The position numbers and the translations under genes are program-made. This document shows positions 1 to 12,400 of a stretch of DNA of 64,000 nucleotides, piece after piece. Positions within the stretch are counted from its first letter, which is position 1. Each line of letters starts with the position of its first letter. The notes beneath the pieces were generated by a model. It was not told the DNA's origin and did not search any database. It worked only from the letters and a program-made list of their open reading frames with translations. Where the stretch lies: assembly GCF_954871325.1 (NCBI RefSeq), contig NC_088775.1, positions 78,717,561 to 78,781,560 on the forward strand, given 5' to 3'. The DNA is from Gordionus sp. m RMFG-2023. Taxonomy: Eukaryota > Nematomorpha > Gordioida > Chordodea > Parachordodidae.

Positions 1-8
1 CAGACTCT

Positions 9-1244
9 TTGGCAAAACCTCTTCAAATTTATGCAGAGGAAATTGTAAAATTAGACCAAAGAATTCAGTCGCATATGTTATCGGAAGATTCTATAAAAAG
101 AACTCTAAGGAATCACAAAGCAATGCAACACCCTTCAAATCTTGAGAATTTGGAAGACCTAGTTATTGAAGGTATTAGTTTAAGTATAATTATATTTTCA
201 TGAAAATTTAAATATTATAGGTGATTGGGCAAATTGTGGCTCCCAGAACTCAAACGATTTTTATTATTTGATAATGGCCCACAAGCTGAAGAACGCATAA
301 TAATGTTCGCAACAGATAATCATCTAATATCTAATAGGACAGAGTGGTATATGGATGGTAATTTTGCCATGTCCCCAAAAAATTTACTACAATTATATGT
401 GATTAGAGTAGCAATAAACAATATTTTTATTACAGCGGTTTATTGTGTACTCCAGAAAAAAACTCAAAGTACATATGAAATAATATTTCAAACAATAATG
501 TCTAAATGTCAAGAAAAGGATTTATTTCCTGATCCATTATATATATACATGGATTTCGAAAAGTCTGCTTTGACCGCGGTTAAGAGTTTCATTGGTATGA
601 TTATTAATATGTTTAATAATTTATATTTATTTTCCCAATTAGGGGATCACATCGTAATTAGAGGATGTTTTTACCATTTGTGTCAAAGTACACATAGAAA
701 AATTTAGAAGCTGGGTCAAGCGAATACAGGATCGATGAAACTCTAAGTTTTTTTTGTGGCATGATGGACGGCTTAGCATTCGTTCCGTTATGTGATATGG
801 ATAATGCAATGACATTCCTGAGATCAGTTACTCCGAGCAATGGTAAGGACATTCTTGATTATTTCGATAAAAATTATGTCAATGGAGTATCAAGGAATGT
901 CATGAGAAGCAATTCTCAATCCCAAACACGTCGAATTGAGCCTCGATTTCCTCCAGAAACCTGGAACGTGAATCAGAGTACTCTCTGATGAAGAAAGAAC
1001 AAATAATCAATGCGCAGGTTGGAATCATCGTTTTTCTAATCTGGTTGGTAATAAACACCCATCAATCTGGTTACTCATTAAAAAAATGAAATGCGAGATG
1101 GCTGCCGACGAAACCAAACTTGAAAGATGGCGCGTAGGTAGTTGGACATCGAAAACAAAATCGCAGAGTTCTAACAACCAGATTCGGCTAAAGAAACTTT
1201 GCGAAGAATACCGTGATGGGGTGCGAAGCCTTAAGATTTTATAA
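9..1244 (+). mobile_element. MULE (Mutator-like) transposase, FLYWCH-associated type, broken
   Basis: The encoded enzyme would be a cut-and-paste DNA transposase. Seen in order: an N-terminal segment (9-171), a GT..AG-like gap (172-220), then RIIMFAT, DGNF at 354 (first catalytic Asp), MDFEKSA at 549 (second Asp) and IRGCFYHL at about 658, then a block with CGMMDGLAFVP and FPPETWNV (707-975), and a tail with TNNQCAGW, KHPSIW and a stop at 1242-1244. These blocks in this order are characteristic of metazoan FLYWCH-linked MULEs. A 48-nt in-frame GT..AG intron fits at 595-642. The reading frame changes at about 700 and about 975, and the 172-220 gap does not restore frame, so the copy is dead. 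Where relatives usually read TNNAVEGW, this copy has Ala at the Glu position. The 5' part probably lies outside the window. No terminal repeats were identified. Confidence 0.85.
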
Positions 1245-1549
1245 TTGCGATATCCTTCAATATTCGATGTCAACCAATATAATTATTATTATAAATTATA
1301 AAATTTGTATATACATAATCATGATTTACCAATAAAATAAACATTTCTTATTTCTAAGTTTTGTCAAATTTAGCCTATTTAATATCATATTTAAAGATGG
1401 TATTGTATTTTTACTATAGCAAATTTTTTTTACAATACATAGTTATTTTACTGATGCATTTTTTCCCAGTACCATTTTAAACATCAGTTTTTCTTATTTA
1501 AGCATTTTTTTATGGAGAGTAGGTCAAATAAAAATATACCTTTATTATT
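1245..1549. other. AT-rich spacer, no gene seen
   Basis: AT-rich sequence 3' of the MULE tail. No open frame, splice-ready exon or clear repeat was recognised; it may include the 3' terminal region of the MULE. Confidence 0.5.
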
Positions 1550-1660
1550 AGATCTTAACTAAATTTTATAAAAATGAAAAAAAATTCCTGGGGGTTTATT
1601 TTCCTGGGGGTTTATTTTCCGGGGGTTTTTTTCCAGGGGTTTTTTTCCGGGATTCTAATT
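1550..1660. repeat. Short CCGGGG/TTTT tandem array (foldback-family fragment)
   Basis: Four to five imperfect units of the form TTTTTTCCGGGG (with CCTGGGGG and CCAGGGG variants) stand in otherwise AT-rich DNA. The same motif builds the inverted termini of the element at 41830-43957 and the small copy at 46018-46234, so this is probably a truncated end of that family. It abuts the retroelement fossil downstream. Confidence 0.6.
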
Positions 1661-3246
1661 TGACATAGCTGCGAAGCATTGGTTTTTTGTTAAGTTTAAA
1701 ATTGCATTGCTTAATTAATTCTTGTATAGTATTATCATAATCATCCTCAACCATATTCACAAATTTATCTAATATATTCCCAAAAGCTGTTATCCAGGTC
1801 CTTCCTAACAGTTCAATCTTATCACTCTGGACTACATAAGCAGTTAAGATTTGACTTTTGTCCTCGAATTTTGCCTTGACTTTGGTAGTTCCAAATACAT
1901 TTATTGTGTTTCCATCATATCCAGTTAATATCTGATTTATTTAAGATTTTTACTCCAATCCTTTTCGCGATATGAATCGGTAGGATACTATACCTTGAGC
2001 CGGTATCAATCTGCATCAAAATAGGCATGTCGTTTAAATATACTGTAACCTTATATGCATCGTTGGCTGTGTAATTATTATCGGTTTCGGTATCCATATT
2101 GTTTATGTCTAAATTGTATAGATTACATTCTTTTCTTTCTAGTTTATCATTATCATCTTCTTTTATCTCTTCTATATTTACAGCGTTTCCTTTATTTGTA
2201 TATCGTGATTGATTATTATCGTTGTTATGATATTTACAATTGCATACTTGATTTCTTCCTTGATTTCCAATATTATGATTATCGTTATGTCTTTGAATAA
2301 ATCTTTAATCGTTATAATATCTGTTATATCTGTAATTATAATCATTATTAAACCTATAATTATTATAGTTATTGTTATTATAACTAGCTCTATTATCAAA
2401 TCTCGAAGAATTATTGTACGATCCTGGATAGTTTGCTCTGACGTTGTTGTAATAATTCGCGTTATAATTCTGATATCTAGGGTTGTAATTATTTCCTTGA
2501 TATCTGGGGTTATAATTATTTCCTTGATAATTATTTCTTTGAAAGTCATGGCCTCTTGTTGTTCATCGTTGTCTGTTATCGTAATTAGATTGTAAATTTT
2601 CTCATTCGTCATGGTCTCCATATCTCACCAATTGTTTATTTTCTTCTGTTTTCCTGCCTCTTTGCCTTTCTACATGTTTCACGGTTGTATCATCTTCTGT
2701 TTTTTGGTTTAAAGAAATATTTTCAACTTTAGCAATTATATTTTCTTTCAATTCTAACTCTTCAAAATCATCTCTTAAAGTAAGGACTTCTGCTAATGTA
2801 ATGTTTTCTTTTAACGTAATTTTCTGACTAATATTTTTGCTGATTGATGAAATTCTTACTTTTTCAATAACTCTACTATCACTTAGCAAACATTCATTTT
2901 TTAAAATGCATAATCTACATACCCAATTGATGTAACTTTCTTTTTTACCTTGTACAGCTGCGTTAAATAATAATAAGTTGGAACTTGTAGATTTCCTCGG
3001 GTGTAATAACCTGAATTTTTCAATCAATATCGATGGATTGATGAAGTCAGTAGGTGAACATATCGATTTGAACTTGATATATACCTCATCTGGTAATCTT
3101 CTTGTAAAGGAACCTGCTTTTTCGATGTCCGAGATCTGAGTGTCCTTGAAGATGTCTTCGAATCTACTCAAAAAAAGATCGCCTTTGCTTGAGTATATTG
3201 GAAATTCAATATTTATATTAACATTATTATTGGGAATCTGTTTCAT
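1660..3246 (-). mobile_element. Ty3/gypsy-like LTR retrotransposon fossil: gag and protease part
   Basis: Minus-strand remains of a gag-protease region. A gag-like open frame covers 2602-3246. An Asn/Tyr/Arg-rich low-complexity stretch follows, and then a retroviral-type aspartic protease with the active-site motif DTGS at about 2010 and an LLGR-type motif near 1800, as in the protease-to-RT junction of Ty3/gypsy elements. Reverse transcriptase, RNase H, integrase and recognisable LTRs were not found, so only the 5' half is present. It is broken in a few places and looks old but not ancient, since long open stretches remain. Confidence 0.75.
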
Positions 3247-6200
3247 ATTTATTTATTTACGATTTCTTCGAATATGTAGCGGAACTGCCACCATAAAGTT
3301 ATCTAAGAATAAATGAATGTTACGAGTTTAATTTATTTTAAAATTTTTAAAACTAAAAATGTATGCTTATATAGCATGTTACAAACAAAAAATCAATTTA
3401 CATATTAATATAATAATTTATATAAAAAAATCAATTTTCACAATTTATAAAAAAAATCAATTTATATAAACACAAAAAAACAATTTAAAGGTTAGTATTA
3501 ATCGGTCATATCACCACTATTAATCAGGCATGATCTATTATTCTCACTCTCATTCATACTAGACTTATTGTTTTAATTAACTCGTACTTACCTGTCAAAC
3601 AAATTATTTTCCACTTAATATAAAATATTATATGTTAGCATCAATATGTTTTTTCGGACAATGTGTTATTTTGGAATATATTTCCGGTAAAATCAGATGT
3701 TTAAATTTTTAAAAACGTGCTTAAAAAATTATTTAAAGTTGAAAAAATAACACATTGCTGGAAAAAACACATGGACGTTAACATATATTTGAATTGCAAT
3801 AAATTATAATTCTTAGTGGATTTTTGAGGAATTAGCGAATTAAATACTTTTGAGTAGTTACTTGCTGGAAGATAATCCCTACCTTTTTTTACGGGAATTA
3901 TAAAACAATCAACCTTTTTAATTTGTTATTTTATTCAATTATGATGACATTTTATCATTTATTTATATAATAAATTTAATTTAAATTTTTTTTACTAAAA
4001 ATTAATTTCTCATTATTAGTGGACAAGGAGAATAGACTTTTATAAAATACATAACATATATTGATCAGCAAAAATAATGACCAATTATAAGCTATTAGGA
4101 TTATTCAAGAATGAATACAAATATTCGTATTAGTGCAAATAACAAAATTTATTTGTAATCGATTCCAAATATTCGTTTTAAATATAATAAAATAATGCAT
4201 ACGAAAATATATTGACAAAATTTTTTTTCGAATTTTAAACAAAAAATATATCGATTCAATCAAATCATTGAAAAATAGGCCTAGAAATAGAAACTAGTTA
4301 AATAGCTTTCCTCATTTGTGCATATTTAAATACTAATAGGAGAATCATAGATCGCCTAGGCTTTCTTAAAAATTATTGGGCTCTCATCTATGAGCTAGCA
4401 TGCCAATTAAGCATAGATAGGTCAAATTAATATGGCTTCTAATTTATTAAATTTTTATTCTTTTTAATATGTATAATTTCTACGATTGGTATATATCTAA
4501 TCAACGCATATATTCAGCATAAACACCGGTTTATCAGACATTAATTTTTATGTTTACTATTTTTGGATTGGATCATAGGAAATTAAATCAATAATGAAAT
4601 ATACAATATAGTTAAGTGTACAAATCAAACAAAATAACCTTATATATGATTTACTTTACCTAAGTAGGGTATCAACATTCAATTATGCCATCTTATAAAG
4701 GGCGTCGAAGTCGATAAAAAATGCAAAATTAACTATAACTCTCAGCTGAAAATCAGAAATCCCTAATACCAGGCCCTTAACGGTAGAATCTTTAAAATAC
4801 ACGGCACTAAAAAAGTTTTATAATAAAGGAAAATCAGATGACAGATTTTTTTTTAAAAAAAATAAAATAAATTACGTTAATTTAACCATTTTGGAAAACA
4901 TACTTTCAATTTTTCTTCGAAGCTATTTACAAAATTACTGAAGATGACAGAATAAATTCAATACAAAGTAGTCGGCAAAATACTTCAAACTAGGGTCTAG
5001 GCCTAAAAATTTCTTAATAAAATGATTACTAATGAAAATTATCTCTTTATTAAATTTATAGATATTGTATCACCAAAAATTTGTAACAAATTAAAATAAT
5101 TGATTGTAAATATTAGGGGGAGAGAAAAAAATGTCTAAAAAAAGTGGGCTGCAAAAGATAAAAATAACAAAGAAAGATTATATTTATGATGAATTTGTCG
5201 ATTATAATTAAGCGTAAATGTTATGATAATATTTTACATTTGTTGTATTCTAAAATTACAGTGTTAAACGAGTAACTTTAAACTAATAATTCGATATATA
5301 TATATATATATAAAATCATCAATTTATCAACATAAATATATTTTGAGCCAATTCCACTCTTCGGGATCAATTCATATTTATGTTTTATAATCCTTTAACG
5401 TAATCGTCTTATTGGTTTTTTGATGCGTCTTTGACCTGTTTGAGCAGTAGTACTATATATATAATAAAATGTATTTGTATCTGATAATAAATAATATAAG
5501 ATAACATTTAATTGACAATAAAAAATAGAAGTTGATAAATAATATCGAGTGCTGTAAGCATTACAATTTCTCGTTATGTTTATAAAGAAGGAACGCATTA
5601 CCGTTACTCGGTACTTTGTGAAAAAGTAGTGCGTTACTCGCTATTCAAAAAAGGTAGCGCTCGCTACTCGTTACTTAAAAAATACTAAATATTTATATAA
5701 ATTTTCTTTTTATATATTTTTCCCCCATAGATATAAGATCTTTTTGTTACAATTTTTTTTATTTATTTTAAAATAAAAAGGGAATTTTTTAAAAATATCT
5801 TAAGAATGTTCATTATTTTCAAAAAAATTTATTATATCATCACAAGTATCTTCATTCAGATTCTTATCAATTTGTTTTAAAATCGTTATCAGAAGTGAAT
5901 TTGGTATGTGCGTCATTTGAAGAAACCAAGTCTAATTTTCCTTTGTATTTGTCAAGATCTTTTCTCAAGGTTGAAATATTGAATGACACAATATACATTT
6001 ACAAAGTGTAGACCTGGTGCCTTCTTTAGTGGTGTAAAAGTTACATACTAGGGCCAGGGCATATTTAAATTATCTTCATCTATAGAAATAAGTAATATTA
6101 ACATACCTTGATTGATTCAATATTAATTAGATTAACAATTTTGACTATATAAAATTCAATTCAACAAAAATATTTTTTAAAAAAAATGGTGGTTGATCTG

Positions 6201-6424
6201 AATTAAAAACTCGACTTTTATTTATAAAATTTTAAAAAATAATAATAAAATATTTTCTACTCAAAAAAAGTAAGACCCTTATTTTCATAGATGTTAATTT
6301 ACAGCAGTAATAATATTTAATAAAGTTCATTCATAAGAATATAGTAATATTTATTATCTAACTTTAAAAAACTCATTAAAAGCTATTTTTTATAAGACTT
6401 GAAAAATTAGACAAATATTTATCA
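3247..6424. other. Intergenic region 3' of Nup153, repeat scraps only
   Basis: No gene seen. It contains a 99-bp palindromic MITE (3659-3757), ATTCG-rich dispersed motifs near 4100-4220, an (AT)n run near 5295-5312, and a hAT-like scrap at 5590-6060. The scrap has GTTACTCG/GTAGCG subterminal motifs and a minus-strand remnant with a Cys-x-Cys-x-x-Cys zinc-finger-like spacing. A TTTATT at about 6351 (AATAAA on the minus strand) could serve as the Nup153 poly(A) signal. Confidence 0.5.
3659..3757. repeat. Palindromic MITE, AATGTGTTATTTT ends (copy 1)
   Basis: Starts CAATGTGTTATTTT and ends with its inverted match AAATAACACATTG, about 99 bp. The internal segment GTAAAATCRGATSTTTAAATT is shared with the longer copy at about 23124-23366 inside a Nup153 intron. 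No target duplication was resolved. Confidence 0.6.
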
Positions 6425-9400
6425 TTATAAAATAAACCCTAATGCAAAGCCCCCAGACATAATGTTAAGTGGATTCGTATCCGAAGAAGGTTGAGCAGAG
6501 AAATTAAACACTGAAGGTACCGTATTGCTAAAAGATATAGGAAGAGGAGGAGCAATGTTTATTTGATTCGTTGATAGGGATTGCCCGAAATTAATGGAGG
6601 GGGTATTCGATGATAATTGTTTTACCTAAAATGTATCATATTTATATTCTATTCCATGTTTGAATAAGCAAAAATTTAACTTTAGTGTGTCTGAATGAAA
6701 TACCATAAAAAAAAAGAAATTTAAAGTCAAGAATGAATAATCTTTTCTACATTATATGATAAAGCAAAGTTAATTTAATCATGATAAAACTTGATTAGTA
6801 GCCCCGAAGGAGAATATGCCAGGACCACTAGATAATATGTTGCTCGCGGGTTTATTTTGATCGTTAGTATTGAAAGAAAATAGTTGAGAGGCGGATGATA
6901 TTGTATCGCCAAAACTATTCATCGGAATTGTAGGATTGGTCTGGGCAGCTCCAAAGTTAAAGCTTGGTGTAAAGTTAAAACCACTTCCGCCTAATTAAGC
7001 AATGTTTTTTTAATACAATATAAAACAATGAGAAATTAATTGTCGCCCTCTCAGTCTTACACGTTTTGAATTCTATGAATTAAAAATGTATAATTATGAT
7101 TACGATTATTTTTACACAGATGAAAGTTAATAAATGAGCTGTGAGCGAAACTTAGAAAAATATATATCAAATCTTAGTGAAAGCCGCTAACGCATTACCT
7201 TTATGGGTGGGGGTAACTGTGCGTAACTCTTTTTTAAAGTATGACTGAATTAATTCTTAATAACCTGGTATCTGATTTGTAGGTGCTGGAGTTTTAAACA
7301 TCGAAGAAACAGAGGGTTTAAAATTACCAAATGTAAATCCATTTGCGGACTGGGATAAGAATGAGGTAGGTTGACTGCCAAAGGTAGTGGTTTGAGATAA
7401 GGATGGCTGAACGCCATATGAAAAATCTAACGTTTTTTTAGGTTTACTATCATCGCTATCTTCATTGGCCCTTTTGTTAGTACTGGTAACGATATTATTG
7501 CTGGTAAATGCAACAGGAAAGGTAAGGGTAGAATCAGCTAATAGAGGCTTTGAAGGGAAGGAAAATCCTGCAAATGATGAGCTATTCTGGACTAAATTAC
7601 TGGATGGCGTAGTAGAAATATTGATGGGAGCTTTTTATTTCAAAAATAAATAAAAAATTTTAGTCGAATCATAAAAGTAAATTATAGTTTTAAATAAATG
7701 TAAACTTAAGTCAATCAAAATATTTTATAGCAAAACAAAGCAAGTTAGTTATGGTTATGCCTATTCAAAAATATAAAATTATTCATTTTATTCGAATATG
7801 AATAAAGCACTATTCGATTCGTATTCATTCTTGAATATAGGTCTAATCTCAAATAGTATATTATGTAAAATTAGCATATACCAGATGTTGTAAGGAACGA
7901 AAAGGTGGGAAATATAGTATTAACGGTAGCCGCGGAAATCGGAGTCTGACTGGTAGATATTCCGAAGGGTAGAGACGTACTGGTTTGTTGAAAATTGAAT
8001 GAGCTAAAAATACTAGGCTTCGTGTAAACTGTTTCAATAGAAGGTCTGCTTTTGATGACAGGGAAAGATATATTATTAGAAGTTAAACCGTAATGAGGAA
8101 GGGCCAATAGCTTGCTGGAATCATTTAGGTTTTCTTCATACGAAGAGTTGGCTTTAAAATTATATACGAGTCATTATATGATGGGATTTTTGTTTAAAAA
8201 AACTCAACCCTGTCCAAGTCTAAACATGTATGAGTTCCTGACAGATCTAACATTTAAATTATTCTTCTATTTTTTATAAATCGATTTTAGAATTCTATTT
8301 GTTTAATTAGATTCATTCATTAAATCATAAATATTTCTTAAAAATCGGACCATAAATGGGGTGAGGTTTATAATTCGGATTTAATTAGTTCAAATTCTCA
8401 AATCGGGATAGAATCCAAAATAAAAAATAGGTTCGATGCAGGGTTAGTTTAAGTCAATGATGATATCGCATATGAACCCTATCATAGGATGTTTAAAATA
8501 AACCTCAAAAACGAATATTCGAATCGTAATTCAAACCGCATTGGATTCGTTTATACGAAAAATAAAAAAGGATAAAATTGTTATTACAATATATTCACAA
8601 AAACATCATATTTTTAAATATATAATAAAAACAACCTAATCATAATGTTTTGATGGTGTCATCATTTCAAAGTAATTTTTATTGGTAAGAAAATTATTTG
8701 GTTTCGAAAAAAAGTGTTTCATTTTGTTAAAATATTGAAGTTTTTAAATATTAATTGTAAACTAATATTATTCTAAAATTTGCCAATTTTTATCGATAAA
8801 AAAATGAGAATTTAAATTAGAATTGAAATAGTCTTTTCTTTTGAAATATATCATCAAACTATTTCTTACGCATTTAGAAGGTAAATGATCTTGTAACACA
8901 GTTCAAAGCTAAGGTTAATTTATATTTGACTAAACCTCAAACTGATCGAACATGACCCTTTCCGGTTTTATCAAGAATTTCTAAAAATTTGATTACTGAT
9001 AAAAGGATCTTTAAATAAAGAAATCATCGAAAATAGTATTTGTTCTGTGCATATATATATTGAATTCAAAATCTCATAAAATATATATCAATAATGTAGC
9101 CTTATCAAAAAATGATGATTATTATTGATATTTATTATAAAAAAAAGAGCTTAACGTTTTTGTAAAATAAATATATTATTCATGTGAATTTAAAAGGAAA
9201 ATAATCAAAGAAAAAACTTGAATATTTATCATTGATAAGTATACTAATAAATTCTTGAAGAACTGAGGAGGAACGAAAAGTATTCTTACGTATATGATTA
9301 TAAGAAAATTGAAAAATTTATGAATAGTTATAATAATTATCTTTAAAAATAAAGTTTATATTATATGCTAGTTTTTTTTATGTAACATTTTTCTTACCAT

Positions 9401-12400
9401 GCAAAATAAGGAGATTAAAATTTTATAAAGATAATTCTATCATTCGTTATTCAGAAATAATTTTATTTTCAAATAAATTAAAAAATATGGAAATGTGTAA
9501 TATATAAATATTGAGAGTTCAACAAGATAGACGGGTTCAGAGAAATTTCTCCTTTATTTGATAGTGGGAGCATCAGAAATTTGCTTTTTTATGAGGGATG
9601 AATCAGTAATTCGCTTTTACTTTGATGAGAAATTTTTCATTATTTTGATAAAATATGTTAATAAAAGTATATATTTTGTATGATATTTCTGAAACCGAAA
9701 AAGTTTTAGATTCAAAGAATCTTTTATTAAGTCGGCAGGTAAAGTTTAAAAATAAATGTAAGTAAAATGGACTATATATGTAATATAATTTTTAAAAAAA
9801 GTATAACAAACTGAATAAACTAATATTAATATATGGGTTGAACTTTTCAAAAATGTTATAATGCACCAAATAATTTGAAACAGAATCTGATTAAACTTGG
9901 TCAAATCAAATATTAGATAGATTCCTTATAACATAATTTTCTGTTAACAATTTAACAACCACTTAACGTAGATATTATAATATCCATTCATCATATTTTA
10001 TATCAAAAAATTGAATCATTTTTATAAGTAAGTTATAATTGCATTACTCAAGTTCATAGGTGATCCAACAAATGTCGACGGAATTATAGGACTCGCTGAT
10101 AATATAGTAATAGCAAAGGCAGGTGAAACGTTTAAAAAGGTTGAAGCCTGAGGAGGAGGTAAAGAATTAGTGGAAAACGTTAGCACTGCAGATATATCGG
10201 AGGTTTTGTTTTGAATTATAGGGAAATTAAGACTCGAGGATTGTTGAATTGTGGGCTCGAACCCGATCGAGAAAGAAGTAATAGGAACAGAAGAAGATAC
10301 TTTCCCAAAAGTGAAAGGCGATATAAACGAGGTAGGTGAAGTTGCCAAACTTTTAGCTTTTTTAAAATTAAAATGAATATTAATTGTCATGTGCTAAAAG
10401 TCTTTAAAATATTGCCCTTGTAGTCGCCTAACCATTAAAGTTCTAACTCCACTTTTTGCGAAAATTGAATTAGATCCCTGATCCACCACTTAAAACCCTC
10501 AAAATGTTTTTTGTAATAAATAATATAGTTCCTTATCATTTTAATGGTATTTATTAAAATCACATTCATATTAATAATAAAAATTAAAGTACTTACATGT
10601 TATACTAGGAATATTGTTTTGAATATTTGAACGTGGTATGGTGTATTGACTAGATAAAGACGCGAAAGAAGATGTAGAGGGAACATTCGACTTCATAGTA
10701 ATGTCTAATTAATTTAAAATTTATTATCATTCAAACGATTGAGAATAAATAATTATAAATCCCTAATTAATTACTAGAAGCATAACTAATAGATTATAAA
10801 ATTATAACATATTCAGGGTTTGGATATCGTTTCATTGACACTGCCATTATGAATAATATTCACTGTCCATAAAAATGAATATTTATCATAAAACCTCACT
10901 CATTGTTTATTAATGAATAGTATCCAATTCCAAACCTAGATTATATATGTGGTCTGAGGTGTCAATTTTTTTAAAAAATTAACAATATCACTCCTGAACA
11001 GGGTTGCCATGTCTCCCCTCATCAGTGGGAGTCTCCCACAATTTTTTAGTTTACCCACATACATCTCACTCCCACAAAACTCCCACAATTAGAAATCTCC
11101 CACAATTTTTTAATTTCTCCCACAATTTTTTTTTTTAGCATTTTAATGTTTTTAATATATAAATAATAATTTTGAGAGACAGTATTTGATTATTTTTATA
11201 TTTTTAAAATAAATTTTAAATATTTATTCGAAAAATATGTCTAGTTCTTTTATTTTATTTTTCCTCTCTAAAATATATTTTTTATAAAATTCTCCAATTC
11301 TCCACTCGACATTTTCAAAATTTTTGTGTTAGAAAGAATAGAAGTTAGAACAGTATGTATAATTATTATAAATATATTTTAAATTACTTAATATATTTTA
11401 TATCGTTATTTAGAATTGCAGTGCTCCACTCGACATTTTCAAAATTTTTGAGTTAGAAGAATAGAACTTTTAGAAGTGGATATTATATCCTATATACCAA
11501 ACAGATTTAAATAATAAAATGTTCTATTTTGCTAATAATTTTATCTAACTGTAAAATTAAAATAATATATTAAGCACTAAACATTGAAAAAATTTTCAGA
11601 ATAAATGATTTCAAATGGCTGTTCTGGCCAAATTAATAGATATTTAATATAACTTTGCAAGAATATATTCCCAGGGCATACTTTTTAAATAATTTTTTAC
11701 TTTATTTTAAATTTACAAAATTTCGATTTAAATCAATTTTGTACATGCCATATACTGCATAATTCTTGCAAGAAGACAATGAATGTACTGTAGATGTCGA
11801 AGTAATTGTGATGAAATGTTTTAACGAATTTAGTTCATCAACTAAAAGAGTCACTGAATTAAAAGAATTGGTGGAGTGATCTGATTTGGAATGGTGTGAG
11901 TTGTTGCGATATGTACCTATCAGGTGGTTATCATTAATACCTGCCATCGAGAGAATTTTAAAATTTTACGAACCCTTAAAGAAATACTTCTTAAATAAAG
12001 ATTTTAAAGGCTGTCCTAAAATTTTGAAAAATTTTTTCGAGGATGAAATGTCAGAAGCATATTTGGGATTAGTTTCACATGTAGGAAATCTACTTCATGT
12101 AGTTAATATTCAGTTGCAATCAGAAGATTCTTTATTGATAAAGGTTCACAAAATCATGCTACAGCTCTGTTCATCTCTACAGTTAAAAATAGATAATAAA
12201 TTTTATGGCGCTATTGCTAAAAATATCATATTAAAATGTTCAAATATTACTATAATTAACGTATTTTTAAATGAAGAAAATATTTTTATTAAGGCAATTT
12301 TGGAATATTTACAATCAAGATTTGATTTTAAAAACTCTATTTACAAGTGTATAAATATTATGACCTTGGAACAGAAACCATCATTTGATGGTTTTTGTAA

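Noticed and set aside
2178-2621. Ile-rich ORFs on both strands
   Set aside because: Shadows of the low-complexity Asn/Tyr-rich part of the gag-protease fossil.
7465-7653. Plus-strand hydrophobic ORF resembling a signal peptide
   Set aside because: Shadow of Nup153 exon 19 (FG repeats) read on the opposite strand.
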